Source: Adineta vaga (Eukaryota > Rotifera). Taken from it: a DNA stretch of 64,000 nucleotides. Made by a program: the position numbers and the translations under genes. The notes beneath the pieces are model-generated. The model saw only the letters and a list, made by a program, of their open reading frames with translations, was not told the origin of the DNA and ran no database searches. The stretch spans positions 15,066,001 through 15,130,000 of the forward strand of contig CP075495.1 in NCBI GenBank assembly GCA_021613535.1. Direction: 5' to 3'. Positions 11,302-21,684 of this stretch are shown in pieces. The first letter of the stretch is position 1; each line of letters begins with the position of its first letter.

Positions 11302-12330
11302 TCACTCACTAATTTTGACCAAAGTTTTCTTTAAAAAAATTCTTTTCGATGAAGTTGAATCTTCATTATCGAGTAAGTTCAGCTGATGATTTATATCGAT
11401 CAAAGATTTTTGCTCTACACATATATGCGCCATAAGTTCAGCTAAACGTTGGACTTTTGTGTCACTCTGTACTTGTGTAATATGTTGTAAAACATAAGAC
11501 ATGATTTTCTTCGATTTGACCGTCTGATTGTCAATTGATTCTTTTAACAATTCAATAGGATCATCAATAATAACCAATTTTTCCATTAGTATTTCAATTG
11601 TCATTTCCATATCTGATATCACCTGAAGAAAATAAACATTTTATTACGTTTTATATACTTTTCAATGAACAATGTCAGTCAGAAAGAACAATAGAAAGAA
11701 ACGTTTTGTATGATAACCTGTCTATAGATCAGATATATGATTCAATTTAAATGAGAAAAAAGAAAGACAAATTCTTCGTTCATATACGCCGTTCAGGTTC
11801 AGTAGAAGAAAAAACACTTACTTTTTGTTTTTGTTCGTTGTCGATCATTATATGAATGAGAGAACGACCATCGTCATCTAGAAGAAAAATCAGTTATTTG
11901 AAGTTCACTAATAAATATAAATGATCACATACTCAATTCAACTATTTTATTTATTAAAAGTTTTTGTTGTTTACTATTCAATTCGAAAATTGATTTAGAA
12001 GCAATATATTACCAAAATTTAACAATATATCTTCCTGTATAATTTGTTCGTATTTAATATCGAGCTTGTAATGAAATAAAGTTATCTTTAATCGCATTTA
12101 CCTTGCCAATCTTGAAATAACCTAAATAAAGCATTGATTGATTGATTCATTTGAATGTTAAAGGAACAAATCTTTATGAGCATACTTACCTTCGTCACAT
12201 TTGATTGCTAAGACATCATTTATTACAATCTGTTCGTTTGGTTTTATATCTCTATTACTATACTCATGATCGTCATGGTAAGGACTATTATTGTTTGAAG
12301 TAATGTATGAAGAATCACTTATTGTTTTGA
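11302..12330 (-). CDS. Unknown multi-exon gene (partial model)
   Basis: Minus-strand exons with good splice signals. The 3' exon 11622-11302 (acceptor TTCTTCAG) is preceded in phase by an exon at about 11880-11822 whose donor is GTAAGTG. Further upstream are short exons near 11940-12110 and one around 12275-12190 reading DDHEYSNRDIKPNEQ. The last exon encodes a helical, coiled-coil-like region (MEKLVIIDDPIELL, then a QSDTKVQRLAELM segment) ending at a stop. One internal junction (near 11990) does not join cleanly in phase, so either an exon boundary is misplaced or the gene is decaying. The family is not recognised. Confidence 0.4.
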
Positions 12331-12369
12331 ATAGGCCAGAGATAACATGTGTGGATTCGTCGTTTTTTG

Positions 12370-13375
12370 TATTTCATTCATTTACTAATAGATGCAGTGA
12401 CATCTTTATATACTAAATCATAAAGTACGAAATCAGATTGTTTTTTATACGGTACATTCTACGACTGAAATAAACATTACAGTAGTTTACAGAGAGGAGT
12501 TTACATTAGTCATACGTCTAAAAAGAGATTGTCTCCAAGGAAACGAGCATGAAGATATATGACTATACTCGATACTATCCACATCCTATTTAAATATCTA
12601 TTGAACATTATTTTTAAATCATTGCGCTCGTATCAATAAATATTAAAGTTCATTTTTCTCGAGATAGAGTAATAATTAACAGGATGAATAGATAGGTTGA
12701 AGTTATATATAATTGCATTGATAATATTCATATTCTGCTCATTTGTATCAATTTTGTTTATTTCATATAAAAAGCAATTTAAAAATTTTAAAGTAGAGCT
12801 ACATAAAAAATAAAACTAAAATACAAAGTATAAAAATGTCTTCTTTATAAAGAAATAATAATGAAATCATAGTGCATAAAAGAATGAAAAGAAAAGATTG
12901 AACATTTTTTCACTCAATAAAAATACTTAGTTCACTCTCGGTAGAGTTTTACTAAAAAGAGACGAAGATACAATTCATTGACGCCGTAAAACTATACTTT
13001 GGGTTTGAAATATTCTCTTATCATAGATATATAAGCATTTTCGTTGTTCTATGAACTAATATATTTTATTTAAATCAAGTATTCTAGGTTTTACTACATA
13101 CAGAACAAACAGCAATATCAAACGTATCTATTGTTTGGTTCGAGTACACCGTCTTTTTTATTATCCGTTGTAGGCACATCTTTCCAGTCAACATAATAAC
13201 AATCAGAAAAATAGTATAATCATCATTGCGAAAGGAAGGAATCTCGTTTTAAGCTGTCTTTATCCTTGATCAAAATTATACTGTAAAAGTACATTATAAA
13301 ACAAACTGAATGAGTTGATTTTAGATTTTCTCGGGAATCATTCAAATCGCACTTAACCTTATAGTGTACGGATTG
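12370..13375. other. One-kilobase gene-free AT-rich spacer
   Basis: I see no open frame, RNA gene or repeat of note. It precedes the duplicated block that starts near 13.4 kb. Confidence 0.4.
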
Positions 13376-13379
13376 TTTA

Positions 13380-14083
13380 ATTGTCTTCGTCGTTTTTCAT
13401 GTATATATCATCATGCTGTTCGTCATCTATTCTTTCTTCTTTATTAAAACAGTAAAAAATTACGTGTAGTTAACATGAAAGAAAAATAATCTACTTATAT
13501 GAGATTAAAAAAAGCAACAGAAGAGAGCAATTTGTGATACATTTGATAATAACCTAACAACATAATAAACGACGAGAATGATTTTGAAATGAAAATATAA
13601 AATAAAGATGAACAATAGAGAAAAATAATTAGTATTGATTTATTCAATTTAATTGTTCTTGGAAAAAAATATTTGTTTATAATTTGTTCACATTCAGATT
13701 TTGTTTTAGTTGTATCTTTTAATAAAACATGTAGATTATTTCTTTTTATCATATTGAGAACAATAATATCATGAATATCATAGATGTATATTCACCTCTA
13801 CTGGTTTCAATACTATATGAGTAAAATATAATGGCTGTAATCCATTCCATTTCTAATAATATTTATCAATTGAAAAATTTTCAATTTCACATTCATAAAC
13901 ATTTACTTGTGACAATAAATCATACATCATTTGTTTACCTTCTCTTATCATTTGATCAATAAATTCATTACTTGAAATAAATTTTCGTAACATAGCCAAA
14001 ATCTCTATTCCACGTTGATAATCTTGAAGATAAATACACGATTCACCAAGTTTATAAATAAGAGCTGGTTGATTATCAATCAA
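13380..14083 (-). pseudogene. Fragments of a membrane/Fic-locus gene, copy in block 2
   Basis: Three minus-strand pieces: 14083-13853 (helical, TPR-like spacing: LGESCIYLQDYQRGIEIL), 13752-13495 (one hydrophobic segment) and an acidic tail exon at about 13437-13380 with an acceptor. The stretch around 13470-13540 resembles 21195-21275, which lies beside the Fic-domain fragment of the second block. So this is the counterpart of that locus, without a recognisable Fic motif here. Reading frames are interrupted; probably non-functional. Confidence 0.4.
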
Positions 14084-14269
14084 TGATACATTACTCCTAT
14101 AATTATCAGTAATGTATGGAAAAATAGTGCATGGTACACCTTCATCGATAATGTCTGTAAGATACTCCGGTCAATGAGTGAAATGATAAATTGAATTCAA
14201 CTTTTAAGCTTGAAACTATACTAAGTTGTTGTTAAACCGACATAGACAAGTATAGAATATATTGGATGG

Positions 14270-14335
14270 CTTTAACTGACAGAGATGACGATTACTGCGT
14301 ATTAACAAAGAAGAATATTTATTTACGTAAGTTTA
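14270..14335 (+). pseudogene. 3' remnant of the coiled-coil/propeller gene
   Basis: The reading DDYCVLTKKNIYLR resembles the C-terminus of the gene at 6344-7495 (DDIVVLTKKSIHLHK). It lies just 3' of the MORN gene, exactly as the intact propeller gene lies beside the MORN remnant in copy 1. Only this scrap of the gene remains. Confidence 0.55.
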
Positions 14336-14412
14336 TTTAAACGAAAAGAAAATATTTCAACAAACTGCATAATTATTTATTTGTTCTACTATTCAAAATA
14401 TATGAGAATATA

Positions 14413-15414
14413 TCATACTAAATGTTCTCCTATTCGTACAAGTAATCCATAGGCAAGAAGTGTTGCTCGTCTATCTGTAAAATATTCCATTTTATCATTG
14501 GATATATATGGACAGATTCGTTTTCTTCCAAGACCAATAGTTTCACGTTGAATATTATATGTGTTTGGCATTTGTCGACATTGAAGAACTAATTGAGCTT
14601 GATAAGTTTGATTATTTTCTTTTGATTGAAATGAATAAATAGGACTGTACACTCTTGAACTTGAATAGACAATTGTTGGTGATGTAAAAATATATTTTTG
14701 ATCAGGAATATGTCCTTCTCGTATACCTAAAACAGTTCCATCAATTAATGCATCACCGGGCAAACAAAAGTGTCGATGTTTAACGATTGATAATGCAGCT
14801 ATTTTTGTAGTTCCATGAAATGTCACAATTCCTTTATTCCAAATATCATGAGTTTCACAAAATACAGGATCAACACGAAGACCAAAACGTATCCATCCTC
14901 TTGGAACAACATATTTTCCACCGCCAGCTTCAATCACATCTTTCCAATCAAGAGGATAACATCTCGAACAATAACAGCGATCTTCTCCTGTGTCAAATAA
15001 TGTTTCAGGCCATTTTAATGATTTAACAAATTCACGTGGTAAAATCATTCTCGGACAATGTAAAGGATCATATTTATATCTAGTAGATTTACGTTTATCT
15101 ACGACATGCGATGTTTCTTGACCTTGTTCATCGCTAACTTCTCTTCCATTTCGCCATTCACATGAACGAATTTCTCCATTTGCATAATAAAATGTTCCTT
15201 GACCACTTCTTCTATTATTTGTCCAATTCCCTTCATACCGATCTCCATTTTGCCAAGTATTAATTCCATATCCGTGCCTTAGATCATTTTCCCAATTACC
15301 TTTATATTTTCCTCCGTTTGCATAGTATAGGGTTCCTTGACCATGTTTTTTTTCATTTTTAACTTCTCCCTCATAACGATTACGATTAGGATATGAAATC
15401 ACCACCATTTTCAC
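14413..15414 (-). CDS. MORN-repeat protein with NEURL4-C-terminal-like domain
   Basis: Single exon, 333 aa. Residues 12-95 contain three to four MORN repeats (YEGEVKNEKKHGQGT, YKGNWENDLRHGYG, YEGNWTNNRRSGQGT). Residues 140-333 match the plan of the domain at the C-terminus of Neuralized-like protein 4: a CYCSRCYP cysteine cluster, GGGKYVVPRGWIRFGLR, FHGTT, GIREGH and IFTSPTIVYSSSRVYSP. The FHGT and following tyrosines recall the histidine and tyrosine of ADP-ribosyltransferase folds, but no catalytic glutamate is assigned, so activity is open. MORN repeats often bind membranes or scaffold proteins. Remnants of this gene occur at 7540-7735 and 23880-24450; this is the only intact copy in the window. 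The start is the ATG before the first MORN strand. Confidence 0.68.
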   Translation of the reverse strand: MKMVVISYPNRNRYEGEVKNEKKHGQGTLYYANGGKYKGNWENDLRHGYGINTWQNGDRYEGNWTNNRRSGQGTFYYANGEIRSCEWRNGREVSDEQGQETSHVVDKRKSTRYKYDPLHCPRMILPREFVKSLKWPETLFDTGEDRCYCSRCYPLDWKDVIEAGGGKYVVPRGWIRFGLRVDPVFCETHDIWNKGIVTFHGTTKIAALSIVKHRHFCLPGDALIDGTVLGIREGHIPDQKYIFTSPTIVYSSSRVYSPIYSFQSKENNQTYQAQLVLQCRQMPNTYNIQRETIGLGRKRICPYISNDKMEYFTDRRATLLAYGLLVRIGEHLV

Positions 15415-15763
15415 GAATTCTGATGATTTATAAAATCCACTTCCTCAGATTCTTATCGATTTATTTGGTGAATTTGAGAAGAAGAAAAAACATCTGACAC
15501 ACTATATAAACAACAGAATGAAAGAATTCTGTGTTGTTGGAAAAAAATCATGAAATATTTAAAATGTTCTCATTCAAATACGTCTTTTTATTTTGTGTAT
15601 GTTTCAACAGGCTATGTATGTTATGTTGTTTTCTACTGTGAGGTGGAATTTGTATTTTATCTTTTCTTTTGATTCTTAGTCAAACACGTTTTTTGCTTTT
15701 CTTTCTTTCCGTTCTTCTATAATAATAATAAAAGTAATTGTTTTACATTCGACAGTCAAGAAA

Positions 15764-16722
15764 ATGGCAAATAAACACTTCAATTTATCATCCTTACATC
15801 GTCGTTTTGCATCTCTTGCACTTTCATGTGTTCATCGTGAATATCCAAATAAAATTGCTCATGTTCTTACATCTGATGCCGATATTCAAGCACCTCGTCA
15901 ATTAACACCTGCATTTTATGGTTGTTTTGATTGGCATTCAGCGGTTCATGGTCATTGGTTATTAGCTCGTCTTGCACGTATTGATTCAAATCTAACAGAT
16001 GAATGTTGTCAAGCACTTCGACAAAGTTTAACAAAAGAAAATCTTGATAATGAAGTGAAATATATTGATAATAATCAACGACAAGCGTTTGAAAGACCAT
16101 ATGGATTAGCATGGTTATTGCAATTAACAATGGAATTAGATGAATGGTCAAAAGAAAAAAATGAGGAATGTTTTAACCATCTTTTGAAAGAAATACAACA
16201 ATGGCGTGAAAATCTTCGTTCATTAGAAGAACTTGTGGTGAAACGATTTTCATCTTGGTTACCAAAACTATCGTATCCTGTTCGAAGTGGTGAACATAGT
16301 CAAACAGCTTTTGCTCTTGGACTTTCTTTGGATTATGCTCGACATGTTAACAATGAAACATTTGCACAACTTATTGAAGAACAATCATTACGATTTTTTG
16401 CTCAAGATAAACTCTATCCATTTAATTATGAACCATCGGGAGAAGATTTTCTCTCAGCAGGTTTAGCTGAAGCTGATCTAATGCGACGTGTTATGAAGAA
16501 AAACATGGATAAATTTTATCGAATGGTTGAAAGAATTTTTACCAGAAAAAAATCAGTTACCATCGAGTCTTGAAGCACCTGCTATAGCAGATCCAACTGA
16601 TCCAAAATTGATTCATTTAGCTGGTCTATGTCTTAGTCGAGCATGGATGTTAGAAGGTATTATTCAAATGTTACCAGAAAATAATGAACAACAAAATCAA
16701 TTGAATCAATTAAGTCAAAGAA
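15764..16722 (+). pseudogene. DUF2891 gene, frameshifted and cut off by telomere-like repeats
   Basis: Nearly identical in its first 380 bp to the intact gene at 24608. Open for 269 codons, it then meets a one-base insertion in a T-run near 16513 (TTTT for TTT). Coding continues in the next frame (EFLPEKNQLPSSLE, DPTDPKLIHLAGLCLSRAW) until QLSQR, where the sequence stops matching and TGTGGG-type repeats begin. The last ~35 residues, including the conserved GGHWLGTFAVY segment, are lost. It also lacks the 57-bp intron of the other copy; in its place is a short in-frame stretch. It is a dead copy created by a chromosome break followed by a point indel, or the reverse order. Confidence 0.88.
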
Positions 16723-16755
16723 GGGTGTGGGTGTGGGTGAGGGTGTGGGTGTAGG
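16723..16755 (+). repeat. Interstitial telomere-like tract (TGTGGG)n
   Basis: The tract reads GGG followed by units TGTGGG, TGTGGG, TGAGGG, TGTGGG and TGTAGG. TGTGGG is, to my knowledge, the telomeric repeat of bdelloid rotifers. It begins exactly where the DUF2891 copy stops matching its paralogue. The G-rich strand runs rightward, as it would if the left-hand DNA once ended here. Confidence 0.8.
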
Positions 16756-16925
16756 TTCACTATAGTTGATTTAGTCGGTTAACATCATCGTATGAAGACA
16801 TCTATTCACTTGTGCTGCTCTTGAAAAATATCCTCCAACGATAAGAATAGAGAGGTCGCAATGGTACTTCTATTGTATTAATAAATCTAATAGATAGCAA
16901 TATAATTCAAAAGTTTATTATCACT

Positions 16926-17702
16926 ATGAGTTCAGCAAGTATTGCCGATGCGACATATAAATTAATGCATGCAGAAATGTTCGATAAAAATTCGTTGTTG
17001 TACGAAGAAAGTGTTTTTAAAGTAATTATGTGTACAAAGTTCAAAGTTCTTTCGGTACTTGCTTTTTTTTGTTCAAAGCTTGTAGATGAAGCTCTCGAAA
17101 TTATTGATCGATCACCTATTTCGACTACTGAATCTAATCAAGAATCATGTTTGGAGGTACTCAATGAATCATTTATTAGTAAACTAAGAGCACGTGCACA
17201 TGCATTGCGACTATCTACATGGAATGGAGATGCTAAACGAATGTCTGGTAAACTTTGAAACCTTTGTCATTATGATTTACTTCTTTATTCTAGCTATTAA
17301 ATATAGCTGTAGTGAATTGGGTAAATTAAATTACATAATGAATGAATCAGAACAACATTTATTTAACAACAAACTGTAAGTAAGGATTTTGTTATTTCTT
17401 TAACCCATTTCTTCTTTTTTCAATTTCAAACATCAAGGAAAAAAGCATTTAATCAAACCATGTACGATTTCAGTACCATGATCAATGATCTGAAAATAAC
17501 TGGTAAGAATAAAATACTAATTGTTTTAGTTAACGATTTAACACATAATAAGTAAGAGAATGAAAGAAAGACATTCACTCTTCTAGCTGTTCTCGTTTTA
17601 TTGGACGTAGTTTCATGAAAATTGAAATATATGTTAACTTTTTTAGGTGGAATTATTAAACATAGTGGAAATAATTTGAAGGTACATGGTGGTAAATTTT
17701 GA
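16926..17702 (+). CDS. Unknown five-exon gene, 155 aa
   Basis: Exons 16926-17021, 17079-17247, 17294-17375, 17438-17502 and 17647-17702 all join in phase with GT-AG introns of 46-144 bp. The product starts MSSASIADATYKLMHAEMF and is mostly helical, with no signal peptide, membrane segment or known motif. It ends HGGKF at a TGA. It begins 170 bp after the telomere-like tract, on the far side of the proposed chromosome junction. A plus-strand open piece at 17848-18052 (basic, KSRSVSYSPRKSK) could be an alternative 3' exon but does not join in phase from the donors I can see. The family is not recognised. Confidence 0.5.
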
Positions 17703-18059
17703 GAACAAATATTCAACGGGTAGATAGACTTTGACTCTGATTAGATAAATAAGCATAAGGAAGGTTTTGGAGAAGTAGTTCTTTCTATCTCTTCAGTTGA
17801 TCAGAATAATTTTCAGCAGTTTTATCATTGTTTATTATATATTTTAGACCAATGAAATCCAGAAGTGTATCTTATTCACCACGTAAATCCAAGACTGCTA
17901 AAATCTCGTCGGATACATCTCATAAAAAATATGATAACAACGAAATTTCTTCATTGTCATCAATTAAAAAGAATATTAAAGAAAGTGTTATCTTGATGGA
18001 TGGAATTTTAAAGGAATCAACAATTACAACAGAACCACCAGGTGCTTTATGAACATTTT

Positions 18060-18825
18060 TTATTGATATTTTTTGATGAATGAACCGTCTGTTATGTTGG
18101 ATATTTCATACCTTTGATTTATTATTATTTTCTAACTCACGAAAAAAAATACACTGAAAACTTTTAGCTAATCGATACAGTAAACAAAAGAAGTTATTAC
18201 CATTAATATTGAAAAGAAAACGAAAAGTTTTCAATGCTAGAGTTTATATTCTAAATTGTGCGTAAGGTTAATGTTTTCGAGACATTATAAGAGTCAGGTT
18301 TTACAAGGAAAAGACTATATCGTTTATATCTCAATATTTTGTAATATATTCGTAACCTTCATAATATGGATTTCATGTAGAACAATATTGCAATTACACG
18401 AGAAATGAAATAAATAAACAAATTTTTATAAATATGTTTACAACTTACAAAATCTCGAATTCAACCACGGGACAGTTTTATTTACATTTCCTAAAGTATA
18501 GGTAAATTATACAGAACGTCGAAAAAGATGTCGAGTTTATTACAAGAAGGTTTTTTCACTGAGTACAATGAAGGTATTCGAAAATGCTAGGCGATCGTCT
18601 GAGTAGGAGATGTCTATCATCTTGCTAAAAGTTCAATAGATAATGTTGTTCATTGACAATTATTTTATTGATCCATTTTATTAGAAAAACCATCAAAAAG
18701 AAGAATTATAAGAAATGTATAAAGGCATTAAACAAGCATTCTTTAATATTCTGTAAAATGTGAGATTATTGTCAATTGAAAATAAAAGAAATTGTTTTCG
18801 TCGTCAATTAATCCAAGTATGTTTT
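18060..18825. other. Gene-free AT-rich spacer
   Basis: No gene, repeat or RNA gene recognised. Confidence 0.35.
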
Positions 18826-18829
18826 AAAA

Positions 18830-19020
18830 AAATCATTTTTTCCTAATCGTATATCGACATTGAGAGCAATATCATCAATGAGATTTGACCGATAAATTTG
18901 TTCCTAATACAGAAAGAGAATGAGTTTTGTTTGAGATAAATCTTACATTATTAGAACCTCCGCTATAAAATGGAGTACTTACATTTGCATGTCCACTAAA
19001 AGAAAAAAGCGAAAGTTAAA
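18830..19020 (-). pseudogene. Remnant of nested secreted-protein gene (module copy A)
   Basis: Parts match the intact nested gene at 31544-32030: the 3' exon around 18835-18905 and the middle exon's end around 18945-19010 (the stretch with ATTTGCATGTCCA). An internal deletion has removed most of the middle exon. It precedes duplicated Hsp104 exons, as in the parent. Confidence 0.7.
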
Positions 19021-19028
19021 GTGTTAAA

Positions 19029-19399
19029 TCGATGTGACTAGCACCATTTTCAGCTAGCACCACAAAATCAAGAATTTTCTCAAAACGAATTCCCGTCCAT
19101 GTAAAACAGTCTATCCGACGCAGAATTCAATTATGCATCGAATGATGTCACTTTTACTCACGGGAAAACGTATGGAAAAATTTAGTGAGAATCTTTCTTT
19201 TGTACATGTATGTATACAACAAAAAATAAAAATTGAGGTAAGCTCTGTTCCGATCGTTTTCCCGTGAGTAAAAGTGACACCATTCGACTTAGAATTTATT
19301 TCTGAATCTAATGAACTAGTTTTTATGGGCGGGAATTCGTTTTGAGAAAATTCTTGATTTTGTGGTGCGAGCTGAAAATGGTGCTAGCTTCACATCGAT
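19029..19399. mobile_element. Foldback/TIR element, ~370 bp
   Basis: The outer arms (19029-19095 and about 19330-19399) are inverted copies beginning TCGATGTGA..CTAGCACCAT and including GAATTTTCTCAAAACGAATT. An inner arm pair (about 19145-19170 and 19250-19276) repeats CACTTTTACTCACGGGAAAACG. The middle is short. There is no coding capacity. It is a MITE or foldback element that could form a long hairpin; no clear target duplication was identified, so the superfamily is open. Confidence 0.75.
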
Positions 19400-19547
19400 A
19401 AAGTTTTAATCGATGTTAACTAAGAAATCTATATACATCATAAAGATGAAATTTGATTAATAGTTAAGATTTATAAAGAAGAACAGATCGTGTAAAATAT
19501 GATTGATTTGCATACAAAATTTAAATATTTGTTTTACTTTTCTTTAG

Positions 19548-19744
19548 TTTATGGTGCTCGTCCATTGAAACGTTATCTTGAAAAATATATTACAACTGAA
19601 TTATCAAAACTATTAATTCAAACAAAACATGCACCACATAGTCGTGTAACAATCGATAAAAATACAAATGATCAATTTCAATTTCATATTAAACAATTAC
19701 AACGAACAACATCTAATTCACCAACTAAATCAGCATATGGTCGT
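19548..19744 (+). pseudogene. Duplicated Hsp104 exon 9 (module copy A)
   Basis: The sequence after the acceptor TTTAG at 19546-19547 reads [20 protein letters not shown], followed by [18 protein letters not shown]. It is almost identical to exon 9 of the complete gene at 32231. The frame is intact up to the donor, which has been split by the LTR element. No other Hsp104 exons except the tail accompany it, so it cannot give a functional protein. Confidence 0.9.
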
Positions 19745-20945
19745 TGTAACGATAATGATATCGTTCATCTCTTCCTGTTCTCTATTCTCTCACCTCTATA
19801 TCATATTGTCTCCGGGTCATCTCTCTCTTTCCTCTTCTCTATATAAACGTGTGTCTTATTGTGAAATCGGGACATTCTGGTCATGTAGAGTAGTCAATAA
19901 ACATCATACCGTGAGAGGCGGTTAGCTACTCAACCAGTTTGTCATTACATGGCGACCCTGGCTAGTGAATCTTCGCAAATCTATTCTAAGCAGATTCTCT
20001 AGTAAACACCAACAACATGGAAGATCAATCAATGAATCAATGGAAACTTAATGGTCAATCAGTCACTGTCATGTATGCAAAATAGCAAGTATGGATTTTG
20101 GATTAATGTGATGATGAACCTCCTCAACGGCATGAACGACATCGTGATCGCGTGGGCAAGCGTTGGCAGGAATATTGATTTGGAAATAATTATTTGAAAG
20201 AAAGACAATTTAAGAATTTTATTGATGTGTAGCTGCGAGAACGACCCAACGACCGAACAGCCGAGTTATCCGTGAGAAGAATGACATGGAAGTGTTCCCC
20301 TTCTACTGCGTGGCGATTCATTTTATTGGCACAAGATTCGTTCGAATAAAGTTGCATACAGAAGAGTGCACTAACTGACTCATTATATTTTTATTTTTTT
20401 TGCTTTGTATGAAACATCGAGGTAATCGATTTAAGCAAGAGGATGAGGAAAAGTCGTAGTAAATATCTCTTTTTAATGCGTATGTGTTTGATATTGCGCT
20501 AATTTTTTTTGTATGAACATCGTAGTTGTTTGATCGCAGTTTATTTAAACTATTTCGTTTTATGTAAACGTTTATAAATCGCATTTTTTGTTGAGATATT
20601 TTAATGTATTCGATGAGTTTATATTGTTCGTAGTCATGTGACCTTTCTCATGATCATTATCTACTCATCTTCATTTTTTTTTCGCTTTCGACTTTATATT
20701 GTAAAGACGCTCAGGAGCGCGTCTAATCTGAATGGGAGGGTGTAACGATAATGATATCGTTCATCTCTTCCTGTTCTCTATTCTCTCACCTCTATATCAT
20801 ATTGTCTCCGGGTCATCTCTCTCTTTCCTCTTCTCTATATAAACGTGTGTCTTATTGTGAAATCGGGACATTCTGGTCATGTAGAGTAGTCAATAAACAT
20901 CATACCGTGAGAGGCGGTTAGCTACTCAACCAGTTTGTCATTACA
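19745..20945 (+). mobile_element. Non-autonomous LTR retrotransposon, 1,201 bp, identical LTRs
   Basis: The 205-bp direct repeats at 19745-19949 and 20741-20945 look identical base for base. They start TGTAACG and end ATTACA, and contain a TATATAAA promoter and CAATAAAC polyadenylation-type signal. The flanking 5-bp target duplication is GTCGT (19740-19744 and 20946-20950). Directly after the left LTR is TGGCGACCCTGGCTAGTG, placed and shaped as a tRNA primer-binding site. The right LTR is preceded by the polypurine tract AATGGGAGGG. The 791-bp interior has only short frames, so it must be mobilised in trans (TRIM-like). It has landed exactly at the splice donor of the duplicated Hsp104 exon. 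Confidence 0.93.
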
Positions 20946-21006
20946 GTCGTAAGTGTATTTTTTAATTTCGGAATTAATTTTATCTCGAATTCTTTTCTAT
21001 TCTTAG

Positions 21007-21100
21007 GTCGTCGCACATGCATATGAAGGTTTAGATGAAGACGAAGATTATGATAACAATTATACACGAAAACAAGAGAAAATTATAGATATATAAGAAA
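21007..21100 (+). pseudogene. Duplicated Hsp104 tail exon (module copy A), frameshifted
   Basis: After TTCTTAG comes a reading homologous to the Hsp104 acidic tail ([12 protein letters not shown]). A 4-bp insertion after the RRT codons shifts the frame into a stop. It continues the exon at 19548 across the LTR insertion. Confidence 0.85.
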
Positions 21101-21165
21101 CAACAATGACAATGAAATGTTGACAAGTAATAAACATCTGACATAAAGAATAACAAAGAAAAAAC

Positions 21166-21684
21166 TCAGGTGAATAAATACAGATATACAATATAGTTAA
21201 CAGGAAGGAAAAATAATCTATTTATATAAAACAAAAAAAACGATAGAAGGGAATAATTTGTGATATCCACAATAGTAAATTCACAATATAACAAAAAAGA
21301 AACAATCGATTTAACAACAAAACTAAACGCAAAATACATACGTTCATCACATATCAAGGAGAAATATATTTGAACAGTAATGAATGTAACAATACCATTT
21401 TTTCAAAGAGAAAAAAAATCAAAAAATATTTAGTCTTCACAAATTGTTTCTTCTCGTATGCGTTCAATCAATAGCAATTGTTCACGTTTAATAAAATTAA
21501 CAGATGGTTTTAAATTATTTTTTGCAATACATTCATCCATACAGGCAATATATTGTGTTCGTTTGTGTCTTTCAACGATCATAGGTAATAAATCATATTT
21601 CATGAGTATTTTACTGGATAACAAACGACCTAAATGACCATTACTATCGACAAACGGATGGATACGAATGAATTCTGCATCCAA
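21166..21684 (-). pseudogene. Truncated Fic-domain gene with altered active site
   Basis: The minus-strand frame 21684-21430 (84 aa) starts in the middle of a Fic domain: FIRIHPFVDSNGHLGRLLSS. The family motif is HPFxxGNGRxxR; here the first Gly is Ser and the catalytic-loop Arg is His (HPFVDSNGHLGR). AMPylation by this copy is unlikely. The N-terminal part is gone: above 21684 the sequence becomes a TTCCGG-rich repeat. A downstream hydrophobic piece at 21357-21166 matches the fragment at 13495-13752. Fic enzymes transfer AMP to target hydroxyls; this copy is judged a relic. Confidence 0.6.

Noticed and set aside
15867-16151. Open frame antisense to the first DUF2891 copy, repeated at 24603-24995
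   Set aside because: It exists only because the two DUF2891 copies are nearly identical; it has no independent start context or family features.
20318-20584. Minus-strand frame inside the LTR element
   Set aside because: No gag, protease, RT or integrase resemblance; interior of a non-autonomous element.
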